A stretch of 52,370 bases of DNA, taken from the NCBI GenBank assembly GCA_937146805.1, contig CAKZRR010000013.1, positions 1-52,370 of the forward strand, written 5' to 3'. The stretch's first letter is position 1. Each line of letters starts with the position of its first letter. The notes under the pieces were generated by a model. The model saw nothing but the letters and a program-made list of their open reading frames with translations, did not search any database and had not been told where the DNA came from. The position numbers and the translations under genes are program-made. The stretch is from an uncultured Owenweeksia sp. (GTDB taxonomy: Bacteria > Bacteroidota > Bacteroidia > Flavobacteriales > Schleiferiaceae). This document shows positions 33,113 through 41,526 of the stretch, in pieces.

Positions 33113-34732
33113 ATGTTAAAAAAGTTACTTGCCTTCGCACTTTTAGCCACTCCAATTTTGTCGTTCGCACAAAGCAAAGGTTTAGATGAAAGAGTTAACG
33201 ATGCCTTTGCCCCCATTGCAGATGGTTGGGAAGGAATTGTGTTGCATCCTATTGTTTTTTCGGAGTCTTTAAAAATCCCTATCGTAGTAATTTTGTTGGT
33301 GCTGGGCGCTACTTTTTTTACGGTTTACTTTTCATTTATTAATATTAGAAGGTTTCCGTTGGCCATAAATGTGGTACGTGGTAAATACGATGAGTTAGAC
33401 CATCATAGCGCAGCCAATGCAAATGACGATAATGTACATGATGGAGATGTAAAAGGAACGATTGTAGATGAGAGCAAGGATGGTGAAGTAAGTCATTTTC
33501 AGGCACTGGCAACGGCTGTTTCGGGTACCGTAGGTTTAGGAAATATTGCAGGTGTGGCCGTGGCCATTGCCATTGGTGGGCCAGGCGCTACCTTTTGGAT
33601 GATTATTTGTGGTTTGATTGGTATGAGTACCAAATTTGTGGAATGTACGTTGGGAGTAAAGTATAGAGACGTAGATGCAGATGGAACGGTTCATGGAGGG
33701 CCAATGTACTATCTTTCAAGAGGTTTGGGTGAACGAAACATGAAAGGTCTTGGTAAGGTGTTGGGCGGTTTGTTTGCCGTATTGTGCGTAGGGGCTTCTT
33801 TTGGTGGAGGGAATGCTTTTCAATCCAATCAAGCAGCTTCTCAAATTGCCTCTTTAATGGGCTTAGAAGGCGGTGCTACCGGTATTATTATAGGAGTTGT
33901 ATTGGCCGTTTTGGTGGGTATTGTAATTATTGGCGGTATTAAGCGTATTGCTACTATTACCGAAAAAATTGTTCCATTTATGGCGGGTATTTATGTGCTG
34001 GCCTGTTTAATAGTAATCTTCTCAAACCTATCTTTTATTGACGATGCCTTTGGGATGATCTTTTCAGGTGCCTTTTCGCCAATGGCAGGATTGGGTGGTT
34101 TAATGGGAGTGTTAATTGTAGGTTTTCAAAGAGCGGCTTTTTCTAATGAGGCAGGAGCGGGGTCAGCTGCAATTGCACATTCGGCTGTTAAAACTAAGTA
34201 CCCAGCTAGCGAAGGGGTGGTAGCCTTACTAGAGCCCTTTATTGATACCGTAGTAATTTGTACTATGACGGCCTTAGTGATTATCTTTTTTAATAGCGGA
34301 GGCGTTTTTGATTACGGTGGTGATGGAGCAGGTTCGGTAGTTTTATCGGCTACGGGAGAGAATATTGGAGGGGTAGGTTTAACCTCTATGGCCTTTGATT
34401 CGGTAATTCCACATTTTTCTATAGTGTTAACCATCGCTATTATTTTGTTTGCTTTTTCAACGATGATCTCTTGGTCGTACTATGGCTTGCAATCTTGGAA
34501 ATACCTTTTTGGTAGAAGTAAAGCTGCTGATATTGCGTATAAAGCTATTTTCCTTTTGTTTATTGTAATTGGAGCGGCTGCAACGTTAGATGCGGTAATT
34601 AAGTTTTCGGATGCCATGATTTTGGCCTTGGTATTTCCAAATATGATTGGCTTGTTATTGTTGTTTCCTAAAGTAAGAGAAGAGCTAAATAAATACTTAG
34701 ATGCTATTAAAAATATGAAAGCCAAAAACTAA
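33113..34732 (+). CDS. sodium:alanine symporter family protein (AGCS)
   Basis: 539 residues. After an N-terminal hydrophobic segment come about ten membrane helices. AGCS signatures: AVSGTVGLGNIAGVAVAIAIGGPGATFWM, the GMSTKFVECTLGVKYR cytoplasmic loop, GGPMYYLSRGL and the FSNEAGAGSAAIAHSA segment. These carriers bring in alanine, glycine or related amino acids with Na+. An extra acidic stretch with HH and DGDVKGTIVDESKDGE (about 100-125) lies before the first signature and is unusual in length. Confidence 0.9.
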   Translation: MLKKLLAFALLATPILSFAQSKGLDERVNDAFAPIADGWEGIVLHPIVFSESLKIPIVVILLVLGATFFTVYFSFINIRRFPLAINVVRGKYDELDHHSAANANDDNVHDGDVKGTIVDESKDGEVSHFQALATAVSGTVGLGNIAGVAVAIAIGGPGATFWMIICGLIGMSTKFVECTLGVKYRDVDADGTVHGGPMYYLSRGLGERNMKGLGKVLGGLFAVLCVGASFGGGNAFQSNQAASQIASLMGLEGGATGIIIGVVLAVLVGIVIIGGIKRIATITEKIVPFMAGIYVLACLIVIFSNLSFIDDAFGMIFSGAFSPMAGLGGLMGVLIVGFQRAAFSNEAGAGSAAIAHSAVKTKYPASEGVVALLEPFIDTVVICTMTALVIIFFNSGGVFDYGGDGAGSVVLSATGENIGGVGLTSMAFDSVIPHFSIVLTIAIILFAFSTMISWSYYGLQSWKYLFGRSKAADIAYKAIFLLFIVIGAAATLDAVIKFSDAMILALVFPNMIGLLLLFPKVREELNKYLDAIKNMKAKN

Positions 34733-34741
34733 TAAGGCAAT

Positions 34742-35821
34742 GTGCTAAAAGGCCTAAAGGAAATATTAACCTATAATAGAAAGCAGCGAAATGGTTTGCT
34801 GGTTTTGCTTGGCCTTATAGTACTTATTCAATTTTTTATATTTTTCGATGATTTCTTTTTTCAGGAGGATCCAGCCGAAAGAGCTGTGTTTGAGGCAGCC
34901 GTAACGGAGCACAAACGGCAAGATTCTATTAATAGATACCAAAGCAGCCATACACCACTTTTTTATTTTAATCCGAATAAGGCTACTGATTCTGTTTGGT
35001 TACAATTGGGTTTAAAGGACTATCAGTTGGCTGTGGTTAAAAAGTATGTAGCCAAGGGCGGGCATTTTTATAAAAGTACCGATTTAGCCAAGATTACTGT
35101 TTTTGATTCTGCCTGGGTGCAGCGTATATTACCTTATGTACAGTTGCCTAATCCTCAAAAAAAGCCAAAAAAAAGAGAATTGCGTTTTACACAATTTAAC
35201 CCAAACACTGTAAGCAAAGCCGAGTTAAAAGCTTTTGGTTTAAGCTCAAAGCAAGTAAACAGTTTTATTGGTTTTCGCACAAAAGTGCGGCCTTTTAAAA
35301 ATGAGGCAGATTTGTATAAGCCATATAACTTTGATAGTAGCGTAGTTGCTAAAATGCTTCCCCATGCTCAATGGCCGCAAGCAGAGATAAGAGATCCTAT
35401 TAAAACAACCGTGCAACGGGCTGCCATAATGGTTGAGTTGAATGGATCCGATTCAATTGCTCTACTAAAGTTAAGCGGCATAGGTCCGGTGTTTGCTAGC
35501 CGTATTTTAAAATACAGAAATAGGTTAGGAGGTTTTGTAAGTAGTGAACAATTGTTGGAGGTATATGGTTTGGATGCCAATCGCTTGGAAAGTTTTAAAG
35601 ATCAAATAAGTATTAACGCCCAAGCCATTAATAAGCTAAATGTTAACACTGCCACTTTTAAGGAATTGTTATACCATCCATACCTAGAATACAAGGTAGT
35701 TAAGAATATGGTTGAGTTTAGAGAGCAAATGCGCCCATTTAAGTCGGTAGATGAATTGCAAAATATAGAGTTGATTGATGCGGTATTATTCGCTAAAATT
35801 GCAAACTATTTGAAAACATAG
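34742..35821 (+). CDS. membrane-anchored protein with four helix-hairpin-helix repeats (ComEA-like)
   Basis: 359 residues. One membrane helix at about 18-38, a charged linker, then four helix-hairpin-helix units at about 76-134, 152-207, 231-290 and 299-357. Each starts with a short FNPN or LN.NT-like segment; the third has the full LSGIGPVFASRIL hairpin of ComEA. HhH units bind double-stranded DNA without sequence preference, so a periplasmic DNA-binding role, for example in uptake, is plausible. The start is a GTG 9 bp after the symporter stop. Four units are more than in the usual one-unit ComEA. Confidence 0.8.
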   Translation: MLKGLKEILTYNRKQRNGLLVLLGLIVLIQFFIFFDDFFFQEDPAERAVFEAAVTEHKRQDSINRYQSSHTPLFYFNPNKATDSVWLQLGLKDYQLAVVKKYVAKGGHFYKSTDLAKITVFDSAWVQRILPYVQLPNPQKKPKKRELRFTQFNPNTVSKAELKAFGLSSKQVNSFIGFRTKVRPFKNEADLYKPYNFDSSVVAKMLPHAQWPQAEIRDPIKTTVQRAAIMVELNGSDSIALLKLSGIGPVFASRILKYRNRLGGFVSSEQLLEVYGLDANRLESFKDQISINAQAINKLNVNTATFKELLYHPYLEYKVVKNMVEFREQMRPFKSVDELQNIELIDAVLFAKIANYLKT

Positions 35822-35860
35822 GAATGAAGAGGTAAAGCCTCTATAGTAATAAGATAAGTT

Positions 35861-37030
35861 ATGGAAACTAATACAACAACCGCACAAGGAATGAGCTTTG
35901 GGATGACAGAGACGCAGGAAATGATAGCACAGACCGTGCGTGACTTTTGTGCTCAACACATTACTCCCAATATAATGGAGTGGGACGAAGCCCAAACTTT
36001 TCCAATAGAGGTATTTAAAAAGTTAGGCCAATTAGGCTTAATGGGTGTTTTGGTTCCGGAGCAATATGGTGGTGCTGGATTAACCTATACAGAATATGTT
36101 ACAGCAATTACCGAGTTAAGCCGGGTAGATCCATCTATTGGTTTGTCTATGGCCGCTCATAATTCTTTGTGTACAGGTCATATTTTGGCTTTCGGTAACG
36201 AGGAGCAAAAAAGCAAATACCTTCCTAAATTAGCTTCTGGTGAGTGGATTGGAGCATGGGGATTAACTGAGGCTAATACAGGTTCGGATGCCATGCGTAT
36301 GCAGGTAACCGCTCAAAAAGACGGAGATAACTGGATTTTAAACGGAGCAAAAAACTGGATTACACACGGTATTACTGGAGATGTAGCAGTAGTGTTGGCT
36401 CGTACGGGTGATCTGTTAGATAGTCATGGAATTACGGCTTTTGTGGTAGAGCGCGGTACACCTGGATTTAGTGGTGGTAAAAAAGAAAATAAACTAGGCA
36501 TGCGTGCCTCAGAAACGGCAGAAATGGTTTTTGATAATTGCCGTATTTCCGATGCCAATAGATTGGGTGAAGAAGGAGACGGATTTATTCAAGCGATGAA
36601 AGTATTAGATGGTGGTAGAATTTCTATTGCTTCATTATCTCTTGGTACGGCTAAGGGTGCTTTTGATGCTGCTTTACAGTACTCTAAGGAGCGCGAGCAG
36701 TTTGGTAAGCCTATTTCTAGTTTTCAGGCTATCGCTTTTAAGTTAGCCGATATGGCCACCGAGATTGATGCGGCCGAATTACTTACATTAAAGGCAGCTC
36801 AGTTGAAAAACAATGGAGAAAGTGTAACTAAACATGGAGCTATGGCGAAGTTATATGCTTCAGAAATTGCGGTTAAAGCTTGTAATGAAGCAGTGCAAAT
36901 TTTTGGTGGATATGGTTTTACGAAAGACTTTCCTGTGGAGAAATTTTACAGAGATGTTAAGCTTTGTACCATTGGTGAGGGAACCTCTGAAATCCAAAAA
37001 TTGGTTATTTCAAATAAGATTACAAAATAG
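35861..37030 (+). CDS. acyl-CoA dehydrogenase
   Basis: 389 residues with the N-terminal, middle and C-terminal domains of acyl-CoA dehydrogenases: the AWGLTEANTGSDA FAD/substrate signature, the QFGKPISSFQAIAFKLADM helix and the FGGYGFTKDFPVEKFYRD end. The catalytic base is Glu373 in TIGEGTSEIQ. It oxidises acyl-CoA to trans-2-enoyl-CoA using FAD and an electron-transfer flavoprotein. Chain length cannot be read, but the Glu position fits short/medium-chain enzymes. It lies alone, 39 bp downstream of the HhH gene. Confidence 0.94.
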   Translation: METNTTTAQGMSFGMTETQEMIAQTVRDFCAQHITPNIMEWDEAQTFPIEVFKKLGQLGLMGVLVPEQYGGAGLTYTEYVTAITELSRVDPSIGLSMAAHNSLCTGHILAFGNEEQKSKYLPKLASGEWIGAWGLTEANTGSDAMRMQVTAQKDGDNWILNGAKNWITHGITGDVAVVLARTGDLLDSHGITAFVVERGTPGFSGGKKENKLGMRASETAEMVFDNCRISDANRLGEEGDGFIQAMKVLDGGRISIASLSLGTAKGAFDAALQYSKEREQFGKPISSFQAIAFKLADMATEIDAAELLTLKAAQLKNNGESVTKHGAMAKLYASEIAVKACNEAVQIFGGYGFTKDFPVEKFYRDVKLCTIGEGTSEIQKLVISNKITK

Positions 37031-37040
37031 CAAAAAATAC

Positions 37041-37072
37041 TTTGGGAAATAAAGTATTTACTATTACATTTG
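37041..37072 (+). promoter_or_regulatory. promoter of rpsU: TTTG-N20-TACATTTG
   Basis: TTTG at 37041-37044, a 20-bp spacer and TACATTTG at 37065-37072. Both elements and the spacing match the Bacteroidota housekeeping promoter. The ATG of rpsU is 27 bp further on. Confidence 0.75.
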
Positions 37073-37099
37073 CAGCCCTAAAAATAAGATTTATAAAGA

Positions 37100-37291
37100 A
37101 TGTTAGTAGTTTCTGTAAAAGAAGGAGAGTCAATTGAGCGCGCACTAAAGCGTTACAAAAGAAAATTTGATAGAACTGGAACCATGCGTGCATTACGCGG
37201 GCGTCAACAGTTTATTAAGCCTTCGGTAAATCGTAGAAAAGAAGTTTTAAAAGCGGCTTACATTCAAACAAAACGCGATAACGAGGAATAG
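37100..37291 (+). CDS. rpsU: 30S ribosomal protein S21
   Basis: 63 residues. The S21 sequence is recognised in VKEGESIERALKRYKRKFDRTG and the basic RRKEVLKAAY end. S21 helps mRNA pairing on the small subunit. In Bacteroidota S21 sits near the anti-Shine-Dalgarno region, which is largely unused for initiation. A strong own promoter precedes it and a strong terminator follows it. Confidence 0.96.
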   Translation: MLVVSVKEGESIERALKRYKRKFDRTGTMRALRGRQQFIKPSVNRRKEVLKAAYIQTKRDNEE

Positions 37292-37317
37292 AAATTCTGT
37301 TTTTCGAATAAATATTT

Positions 37318-37354
37318 AAAAGCAAGAGCTATCTTTACAGCTCTTGCTTTTTTT
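37318..37354 (+). terminator. rpsU intrinsic terminator ending at the xerC start codon
   Basis: AAAAGCAAGAGCT at 37318-37330 pairs perfectly with AGCTCTTGCTTTT at 37339-37351, with an eight-base loop, and the T run continues to 37354. The very next base is the A of the xerC ATG. Confidence 0.88.
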
Positions 37355-38263
37355 ATGCTTACAACTCAGTTTTTAGACCATCTCCGCTTTCATAAAAAGT
37401 ATTCAGAGCATACCTTGGTGGCTTATCAAAACGATTTACTTTCGTTAGTCACTTTTTTAGAGGAGCAATATCAAATTAAAGACGAATGGCAAGAGGTTAA
37501 TCATCACCTTTTAAGAGCTTGGTTAGTTTCACTGCATCAGCAATCATTGTCGCCTACCACTATTAATCGAAAATTATCAAGTGCTAAAAGTTTTTTCAAG
37601 TTTTTAGTGCGTCAAGAAAAAATAACTACCAATCCTGCTCAGCTTTTAATAGGTCCTAAAGTGGCTAAAAAAGTATTGAGAGTAGCCACTGAGGAACATT
37701 TAGATATTGGTGTCTGGAAACGGCATGATTTAGAGGAGAGTCTAACACTGAATGACCAAGTAATAATCCAAATGTTTTACCATACAGGTATTCGCTTAAG
37801 TGAGTTGATTAACTTGAAGCTAAACGATCTAAATCTGGCTCAAAAGACAGTTAAAGTATTGGGTAAACGGAACAAAGAAAGATTACTGCCCTTAACGCTT
37901 ACGCTGGAGAAAGAATTGAGACGATACCTAGAGACTCGTAATGCGTTGGTTAAGGTTTCGGGCGAAGCATTTTTTTTTGTTACCAAAAAAGGAAATAAGC
38001 TCTATCCTAAGCTTGTTTATAAAGTGGTAAACACCTACCTTGGAAGGGTTTCTGATTTACAGAAAAAGAGCCCGCATGTGTTGCGGCATTCTTTTGCCAC
38101 TCACATGCTAAATAGAGGTGCAGATTTAAACTCAATAAAGGAATTACTCGGGCATTCCAGTTTAGCGGCCACTCAGATTTATACACACAATAGTATGGAT
38201 CAACTCAAGCAGATGTACAACCAATCCCATCCGAGGGGAAATAATAAAGAAGAAGATATATGA
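37355..38263 (+). CDS. xerC: tyrosine recombinase XerC
   Basis: 302 residues, standard XerC/D length. The N-terminal SAM-like domain begins FLDHLRFHKKYSEHTLVAY. Catalytic residues are all present: Arg147 in HTGIRLSE, Lys171 in GKRNKER, His241 and Arg244 in HVLRHSFATH, His267 in LLGHSSL and the nucleophile Tyr276 in QIYTHNS. XerC resolves chromosome dimers at dif with a partner recombinase. The ATG lies directly after the T run of the rpsU terminator, so expression may need terminator readthrough. Overlaps hpf by 4 bp. Confidence 0.92.
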   Translation: MLTTQFLDHLRFHKKYSEHTLVAYQNDLLSLVTFLEEQYQIKDEWQEVNHHLLRAWLVSLHQQSLSPTTINRKLSSAKSFFKFLVRQEKITTNPAQLLIGPKVAKKVLRVATEEHLDIGVWKRHDLEESLTLNDQVIIQMFYHTGIRLSELINLKLNDLNLAQKTVKVLGKRNKERLLPLTLTLEKELRRYLETRNALVKVSGEAFFFVTKKGNKLYPKLVYKVVNTYLGRVSDLQKKSPHVLRHSFATHMLNRGADLNSIKELLGHSSLAATQIYTHNSMDQLKQMYNQSHPRGNNKEEDI

Positions 38264-38565
38264 AGTTAAATGTTCAGTCAGTAAATTTTACAGCCGATCA
38301 AAAGCTAATTAGCTTTATTCAGGCAAAAATGGACAAGCTAGATCGTGTTTACGATCGTGTTGTGGATGCTGAGGTGGTTTTAAAGGTAGATAACAATCAC
38401 TCTAGGGTCAATAAAATATCAGAAGTTCGGCTAAATATTCCCGGTCAAGAGATTGTGGTTAAGAAGCAGTGCAAGTCCTTTGAGGAAGCGTCACAGCTGG
38501 CGACTGACGCTTTGCGAAGACAGCTTCGGAAACACAAAGAAAAGGCTCGATCGATAGCGTCTTAA
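38260..38565 (+). CDS. hpf: ribosome hibernation-promoting factor, short form
   Basis: 101 residues, the short HPF/RaiA (sigma-54 modulation) form. The family is seen in FTADQKLISFIQAKMDKLDRVYDRVVDAEVVLKV and in the C-terminal EEASQLATDALRRQLRKHKEK basic helix. It binds idle ribosomes in the decoding centre. Translationally coupled to xerC through the overlap ATGA. Confidence 0.92.
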   Translation: MKLNVQSVNFTADQKLISFIQAKMDKLDRVYDRVVDAEVVLKVDNNHSRVNKISEVRLNIPGQEIVVKKQCKSFEEASQLATDALRRQLRKHKEKARSIAS

Positions 38566-38584
38566 AAAATATTTTTTAAGCTGC

Positions 38585-38614
38585 TTGCAGCAATATAAAA
38601 TGTTATTACATTTG
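38585..38614 (+). promoter_or_regulatory. promoter of the tRNA-tuf cluster: TTG-N19-TACATTTG
   Basis: TTG at 38585-38587, a 19-bp spacer, and TACATTTG at 38607-38614, the same strong -7 sequence as the rpsU promoter. It would start transcription near 38620. Confidence 0.72.
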
Positions 38615-38651
38615 CAGTCCGTTTCAAAAAGAGGCGGGCTGTTCTTTTTTT
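38615..38651 (+). terminator. hairpin with T run right after the tRNA-cluster promoter (possible attenuator)
   Basis: CAGTCCGTTTC at 38615-38625 pairs with GAGGCGGGCTG at 38631-38641, three of the pairs G-T, with loop AAAAA, followed by TTCTTTTTTT. It can be the terminator of the hpf transcript, or a leader attenuator for the cluster, as its 5' arm overlaps the likely start point. Confidence 0.5.
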
Positions 38652-38664
38652 AAGGAATAAAAAA

Positions 38665-38738
38665 GCCGATGTAGCTCAGCTGGCTAGAGCAGCTGATTTG
38701 TAATCAGCAGGTCGTGGGTTCGAGTCCCTCTATCGGCT
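38665..38738 (+). tRNA. tRNA-Thr (anticodon TGT)
   Basis: Full cloverleaf: acceptor GCCGATG/TATCGGC, D arm GCTC/GAGC, anticodon stem CTGAT/ATCAG around the loop TTGTA with anticodon TGT, T arm with TTCGAGT. Discriminator T. No CCA encoded. Confidence 0.93.
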
Positions 38739-38760
38739 CTTTTTTATTAAATTTTTTATT

Positions 38761-38842
38761 GGGGAGATACTCAAGCGGCCAACGAGGACAGACTGTAAAT
38801 CTGTTGGTTTTACCTTCGCAGGTTCGAATCCTGCTCTCCCCA
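38761..38842 (+). tRNA. tRNA-Tyr (anticodon GTA)
   Basis: Long variable arm typical of Tyr. Acceptor GGGGAGA/TCTCCCC, anticodon stem CAGA/TCTG around loop CTGTAAA (anticodon GTA), T arm with TTCGAAT. Discriminator A. Confidence 0.93.
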
Positions 38843-38934
38843 CTAACATAGTCAGGCTTTTGTTTTTTTAAGTCGCGTTTTGGATCTTTTAGTAAGAGAT
38901 TTTTAAAGTGATTTAAGTAAATATAAAGCGAATT

Positions 38935-39008
38935 GCGGGAGTAGCTCAGCTGGCTAGAGCATCAGCCTTCCAAGCTGAGGGTCGCGGGTTCGAATCCCGT
39001 CTCCCGCT
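38935..39008 (+). tRNA. tRNA-Gly (anticodon TCC)
   Basis: Acceptor GCGGGAG/CTCCCGC perfect, anticodon stem TCAGC/GCTGA around loop CTTCCAA (anticodon TCC), T arm GCGGG-TTCGAAT-CCCGT. Discriminator T. Confidence 0.94.
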
Positions 39009-39074
39009 CAAGGTAGTTGCTGTTTATTGTGTATTTGTTAAAATGCCGATAACAAGTAACAGGTAACCGGCACT

Positions 39075-39146
39075 GCCGATGTAGCTCAGGGGTAGAGCGT
39101 TTCCTTGGTAAGGAAGAGGTCAGGGGTTCAATTCCCCTCATTGGCT
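39075..39146 (+). tRNA. tRNA-Thr (anticodon GGT)
   Basis: Acceptor GCCGATG/CATTGGC, D arm GCTC/GAGC, anticodon stem TTCCT/AGGAA around loop TGGTA with anticodon GGT, T arm GGGG-TTCAATT-CCCC. Discriminator T. Confidence 0.93.
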
Positions 39147-39154
39147 CTAAGTGA

Positions 39155-39171
39155 AAGACCACGGTGGTCTT
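39155..39171 (+). other. hairpin between tRNA-Thr and tuf
   Basis: AAGACCA-cgg-TGGTCTT, a perfect 7-bp stem, 8 bp after the tRNA and 35 bp before the tuf ATG. No T run follows, so it is more likely an mRNA processing or stabilising structure than a terminator. Confidence 0.4.
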
Positions 39172-39206
39172 GCTTATATATTAATTATTTAACTAAGTTT
39201 AAAATC

Positions 39207-40394
39207 ATGGCAAAAGAAACTTTCGAAAGAAATAAGCCTCACTTGAACATTGGTACAATTGGACACGTTGACCATGGCAAGACAACATTGACTGCAGCTA
39301 TTACCACCGTATTAGCTAACGCTGGTCTTTCCGAGCTACGCTCATTTGATTCAATTGACAATGCTCCTGAAGAAAAAGAAAGAGGTATTACTATTAATAC
39401 TTCACACGTAGAGTATCAAACAGCTAACCGTCATTACGCTCACGTTGACTGTCCTGGTCACGCGGATTACGTAAAGAATATGGTTACAGGTGCTGCTCAA
39501 ATGGACGGTGCTATTTTGGTAGTTGCTGCTACTGATGGTCCTATGCCACAAACTCGTGAGCATATCCTTTTAGGTCGTCAGGTAGGTATTCCTCGTATGG
39601 TTGTATTCATGAATAAAGTGGATATGGTTGACGATGAAGAGCTTCTTGAATTAGTAGAAATGGAAATCAGAGAATTGCTTTCTTTCTATGAGTATGATGG
39701 TGATGAAACTCCCGTAGTTATGGGTTCTGCTTTAGGTGGGCTTAATGGCGAGCAAAAGTGGGTGGATACCATTATGAAATTGATGGAAGAGGTTGATGCT
39801 TGGATTGAAGAGCCAGAACGCGATAACGCCAAGCCATTCTTGATGCCTATCGAAGATGTGTTCTCAATTACTGGTCGTGGAACTGTTGCTACAGGTCGTA
39901 TCGAAACGGGTGTTGCTAATACAGGTGATCCAGTTGAGATTATCGGTTTCGGAGATGAAAAATTGAACTCTACTATTACAGGAGTTGAGATGTTCCGCAA
40001 GATTTTGGATAGAGGTGAAGCAGGTGATAACGTAGGTATCCTTTTAAGAGGTATTGAAAAATCTGAAATTCGTAGAGGTATGGTAATCTGTAAGCCAGGT
40101 TCCATTACTCCTCATACAAAATTTAAAGCGGAGGTTTATATCCTTAAAAAAGAAGAAGGTGGACGTCACACTCCGTTCCACAATAAGTACCGTCCACAGT
40201 TTTACTTACGTACAACTGATGTAACAGGTGAAATTCACTTGCCAGAAGGTACTGAAATGGTAATGCCTGGAGATAACATTTCTATCTCAGTTACCCTTAT
40301 CGCTCCAGTGGCTATCAATAAAGGATTGCGTTTTGCAATGCGTGAAGGTGGTAGAACTGTAGGTGCAGGTCAGGTTACTGAAATTGTTGAGTAA
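39207..40394 (+). CDS. tuf: elongation factor Tu
   Basis: 395 residues. The GTP-binding motifs are GHVDHGKT at 19-26, DCPGHADY (switch II region) and the base-recognition NKVD. The barrel domains follow, with [10 protein letters not shown] and GGRHTPF. EF-Tu carries aminoacyl-tRNA to the ribosome. An in-frame upstream codon would extend the frame into tRNA-Thr; [12 protein letters not shown] is the true start. Confidence 0.98.
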   Translation: MAKETFERNKPHLNIGTIGHVDHGKTTLTAAITTVLANAGLSELRSFDSIDNAPEEKERGITINTSHVEYQTANRHYAHVDCPGHADYVKNMVTGAAQMDGAILVVAATDGPMPQTREHILLGRQVGIPRMVVFMNKVDMVDDEELLELVEMEIRELLSFYEYDGDETPVVMGSALGGLNGEQKWVDTIMKLMEEVDAWIEEPERDNAKPFLMPIEDVFSITGRGTVATGRIETGVANTGDPVEIIGFGDEKLNSTITGVEMFRKILDRGEAGDNVGILLRGIEKSEIRRGMVICKPGSITPHTKFKAEVYILKKEEGGRHTPFHNKYRPQFYLRTTDVTGEIHLPEGTEMVMPGDNISISVTLIAPVAINKGLRFAMREGGRTVGAGQVTEIVE

Positions 40395-40423
40395 AATTAC
40401 TCATTATTAGATATTAGTTAAGA

Positions 40424-40454
40424 AAAGGTGTTCCCAAAAAACGGGAACACCTTT
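40424..40454 (+). terminator. tuf intrinsic terminator
   Basis: AAAGGTGTTCCC at 40424-40435 pairs perfectly with GGGAACACCTTT at 40443-40454 around loop AAAAAAC. Only a short T stretch follows, so readthrough to secE is possible. Confidence 0.75.
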
Positions 40455-40594
40455 CTGACTAAATAGAAGTTTGTAAGATGGCTTCTGATGTTCTTTAAAA
40501 TAAGTAGTGATAAATAGCTTGTAGAAGCAAGTGTTTTTGAATTGCTTTATGGTATTAAATACGGTTGTCAAAAGTGGTAATTGTATGTAAAAAT

Positions 40595-40667
40595 ACGGGT
40601 GTAGCTCAGTTGGTAGAGCAGTGGTCTCCAAAACCGAAGGTCGTGAGTTCGAATCTTACCACCCGTG
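40595..40667 (+). tRNA. tRNA-Trp (anticodon CCA)
   Basis: Acceptor ACGGGTG/CACCCGT perfect, D arm GCTC/GAGC, loop CTCCAAA with anticodon CCA, T arm GTGAG-TTCGAAT-CTTAC. The anticodon stem GTGGT/ACCGA has a G-A opposition at its outer pair and a T-G pair next to it. Discriminator G, as expected for Trp. The usual place before secE. Confidence 0.92.
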
Positions 40668-40681
40668 CAAAGGAAAATAGA

Positions 40682-40873
40682 ATGAGTAAAGTAGCAACTT
40701 ATTTTCAAGAGTCTTACGAAGAGCTTGTAGATAAAACATCATGGCCCACTTGGTCCGACTTACAAAAGTCATCTGTATTGGTAGCGGTAGCTTCCATGGT
40801 TATTGCGCTAATTATCTTTGCAATGGATAAATTAATTAGCACAGGACTGGAAGGCTTTTATAGTTTGTTTTAA
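40682..40873 (+). CDS. secE: preprotein translocase subunit SecE
   Basis: 63 residues: a short amphipathic start (ESYEELVDKTSWPTWSDLQKS, the SecE hallmark) and one membrane helix (VLVAVASMVIALIIFAM). It clamps SecY in the translocon. The start codon is the ATG at 40682; an upstream in-frame codon would extend into the tRNA-Trp gene. Next is nusG, the standard order. Confidence 0.95.
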   Translation: MSKVATYFQESYEELVDKTSWPTWSDLQKSSVLVAVASMVIALIIFAMDKLISTGLEGFYSLF

Positions 40874-40894
40874 TCAAATCGAGCCCAAAAAATT

Positions 40895-41446
40895 ATGAGC
40901 GAAAGCGGTAAAAAGTGGTATGTAGTTAGAGCCATTTCTGGACAAGAAAATAAGGTTAAAAACTATATAGAAAGTGAGATTGAATTTCAAGGTTTGACAG
41001 ACTATTTTGGACAGGTTTTAGTGCCTACTGAAAAAGTATATCAAATCCGTAATGGAAAAAAGGTTAGCAAAGAGCGAAACTATTTTCCGGGATATATAAT
41101 GGTAGAAGCCAACCTTATTGGTGAAATGGTACATACCATTAAAAACATAACAGGCGTAATTGGCTTTTTGGGAGAAACCAAAGGTGGAGATCCGGTGCCA
41201 TTACGAATGAGTGAAGTAAACAGGATGCTAGGGAAAGTGGATGAACTTTCTGATGTAGACGAAAAAGTAAATATTCCATTTATAATAGGTGAAACGGTTA
41301 AGGTGATTGATGGGCCTTTTAACGGTTTTAACGGTACCATTGAAAAGATTAATGAGGAGAAGCGAAAGCTAGAGGTAATGGTAAAAATATTTGGTAGAAA
41401 AACTCCTTTGGAGCTTAGCTATATGCAGGTAGAAAAGGAGTCGTAA
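40895..41446 (+). CDS. nusG: transcription termination/antitermination protein NusG
   Basis: 183 residues. NGN domain starts KKWYVVRAISGQENKVKNYIE; the C-terminal KOW motif is VKVIDGPFNGFNGTIEKIN. NusG couples RNA polymerase to ribosomes and Rho. Between secE and rplK, the normal order. Confidence 0.96.
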   Translation: MSESGKKWYVVRAISGQENKVKNYIESEIEFQGLTDYFGQVLVPTEKVYQIRNGKKVSKERNYFPGYIMVEANLIGEMVHTIKNITGVIGFLGETKGGDPVPLRMSEVNRMLGKVDELSDVDEKVNIPFIIGETVKVIDGPFNGFNGTIEKINEEKRKLEVMVKIFGRKTPLELSYMQVEKES

Positions 41447-41467
41447 AAAGAGTATGTGAGCATAAGT

Positions 41468-41488
41468 CCGAAAAGCTTCCGTTTTCGG
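41468..41488 (+). promoter_or_regulatory. hairpin in the rplK leader
   Basis: CCGAAAA-gcttccg-TTTTCGG, a perfect 7-bp stem in the 80-bp space between nusG and rplK, 38 bp before the rplK ATG. In other bacteria L1 binds a leader structure here to control the operon; I do not claim a match to that site. Confidence 0.3.
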
Positions 41489-41526
41489 CAACTGTGATTT
41501 TATTTATAGAAAAATAATACAAGAAA

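Noticed and set aside
39105-39206. N-terminal extension of EF-Tu into tRNA-Thr
   Set aside because: The extension translates the tRNA gene; EF-Tu starts at MAKETFERN at 39207. The same applies to the SecE extension through tRNA-Trp (40565-40681).
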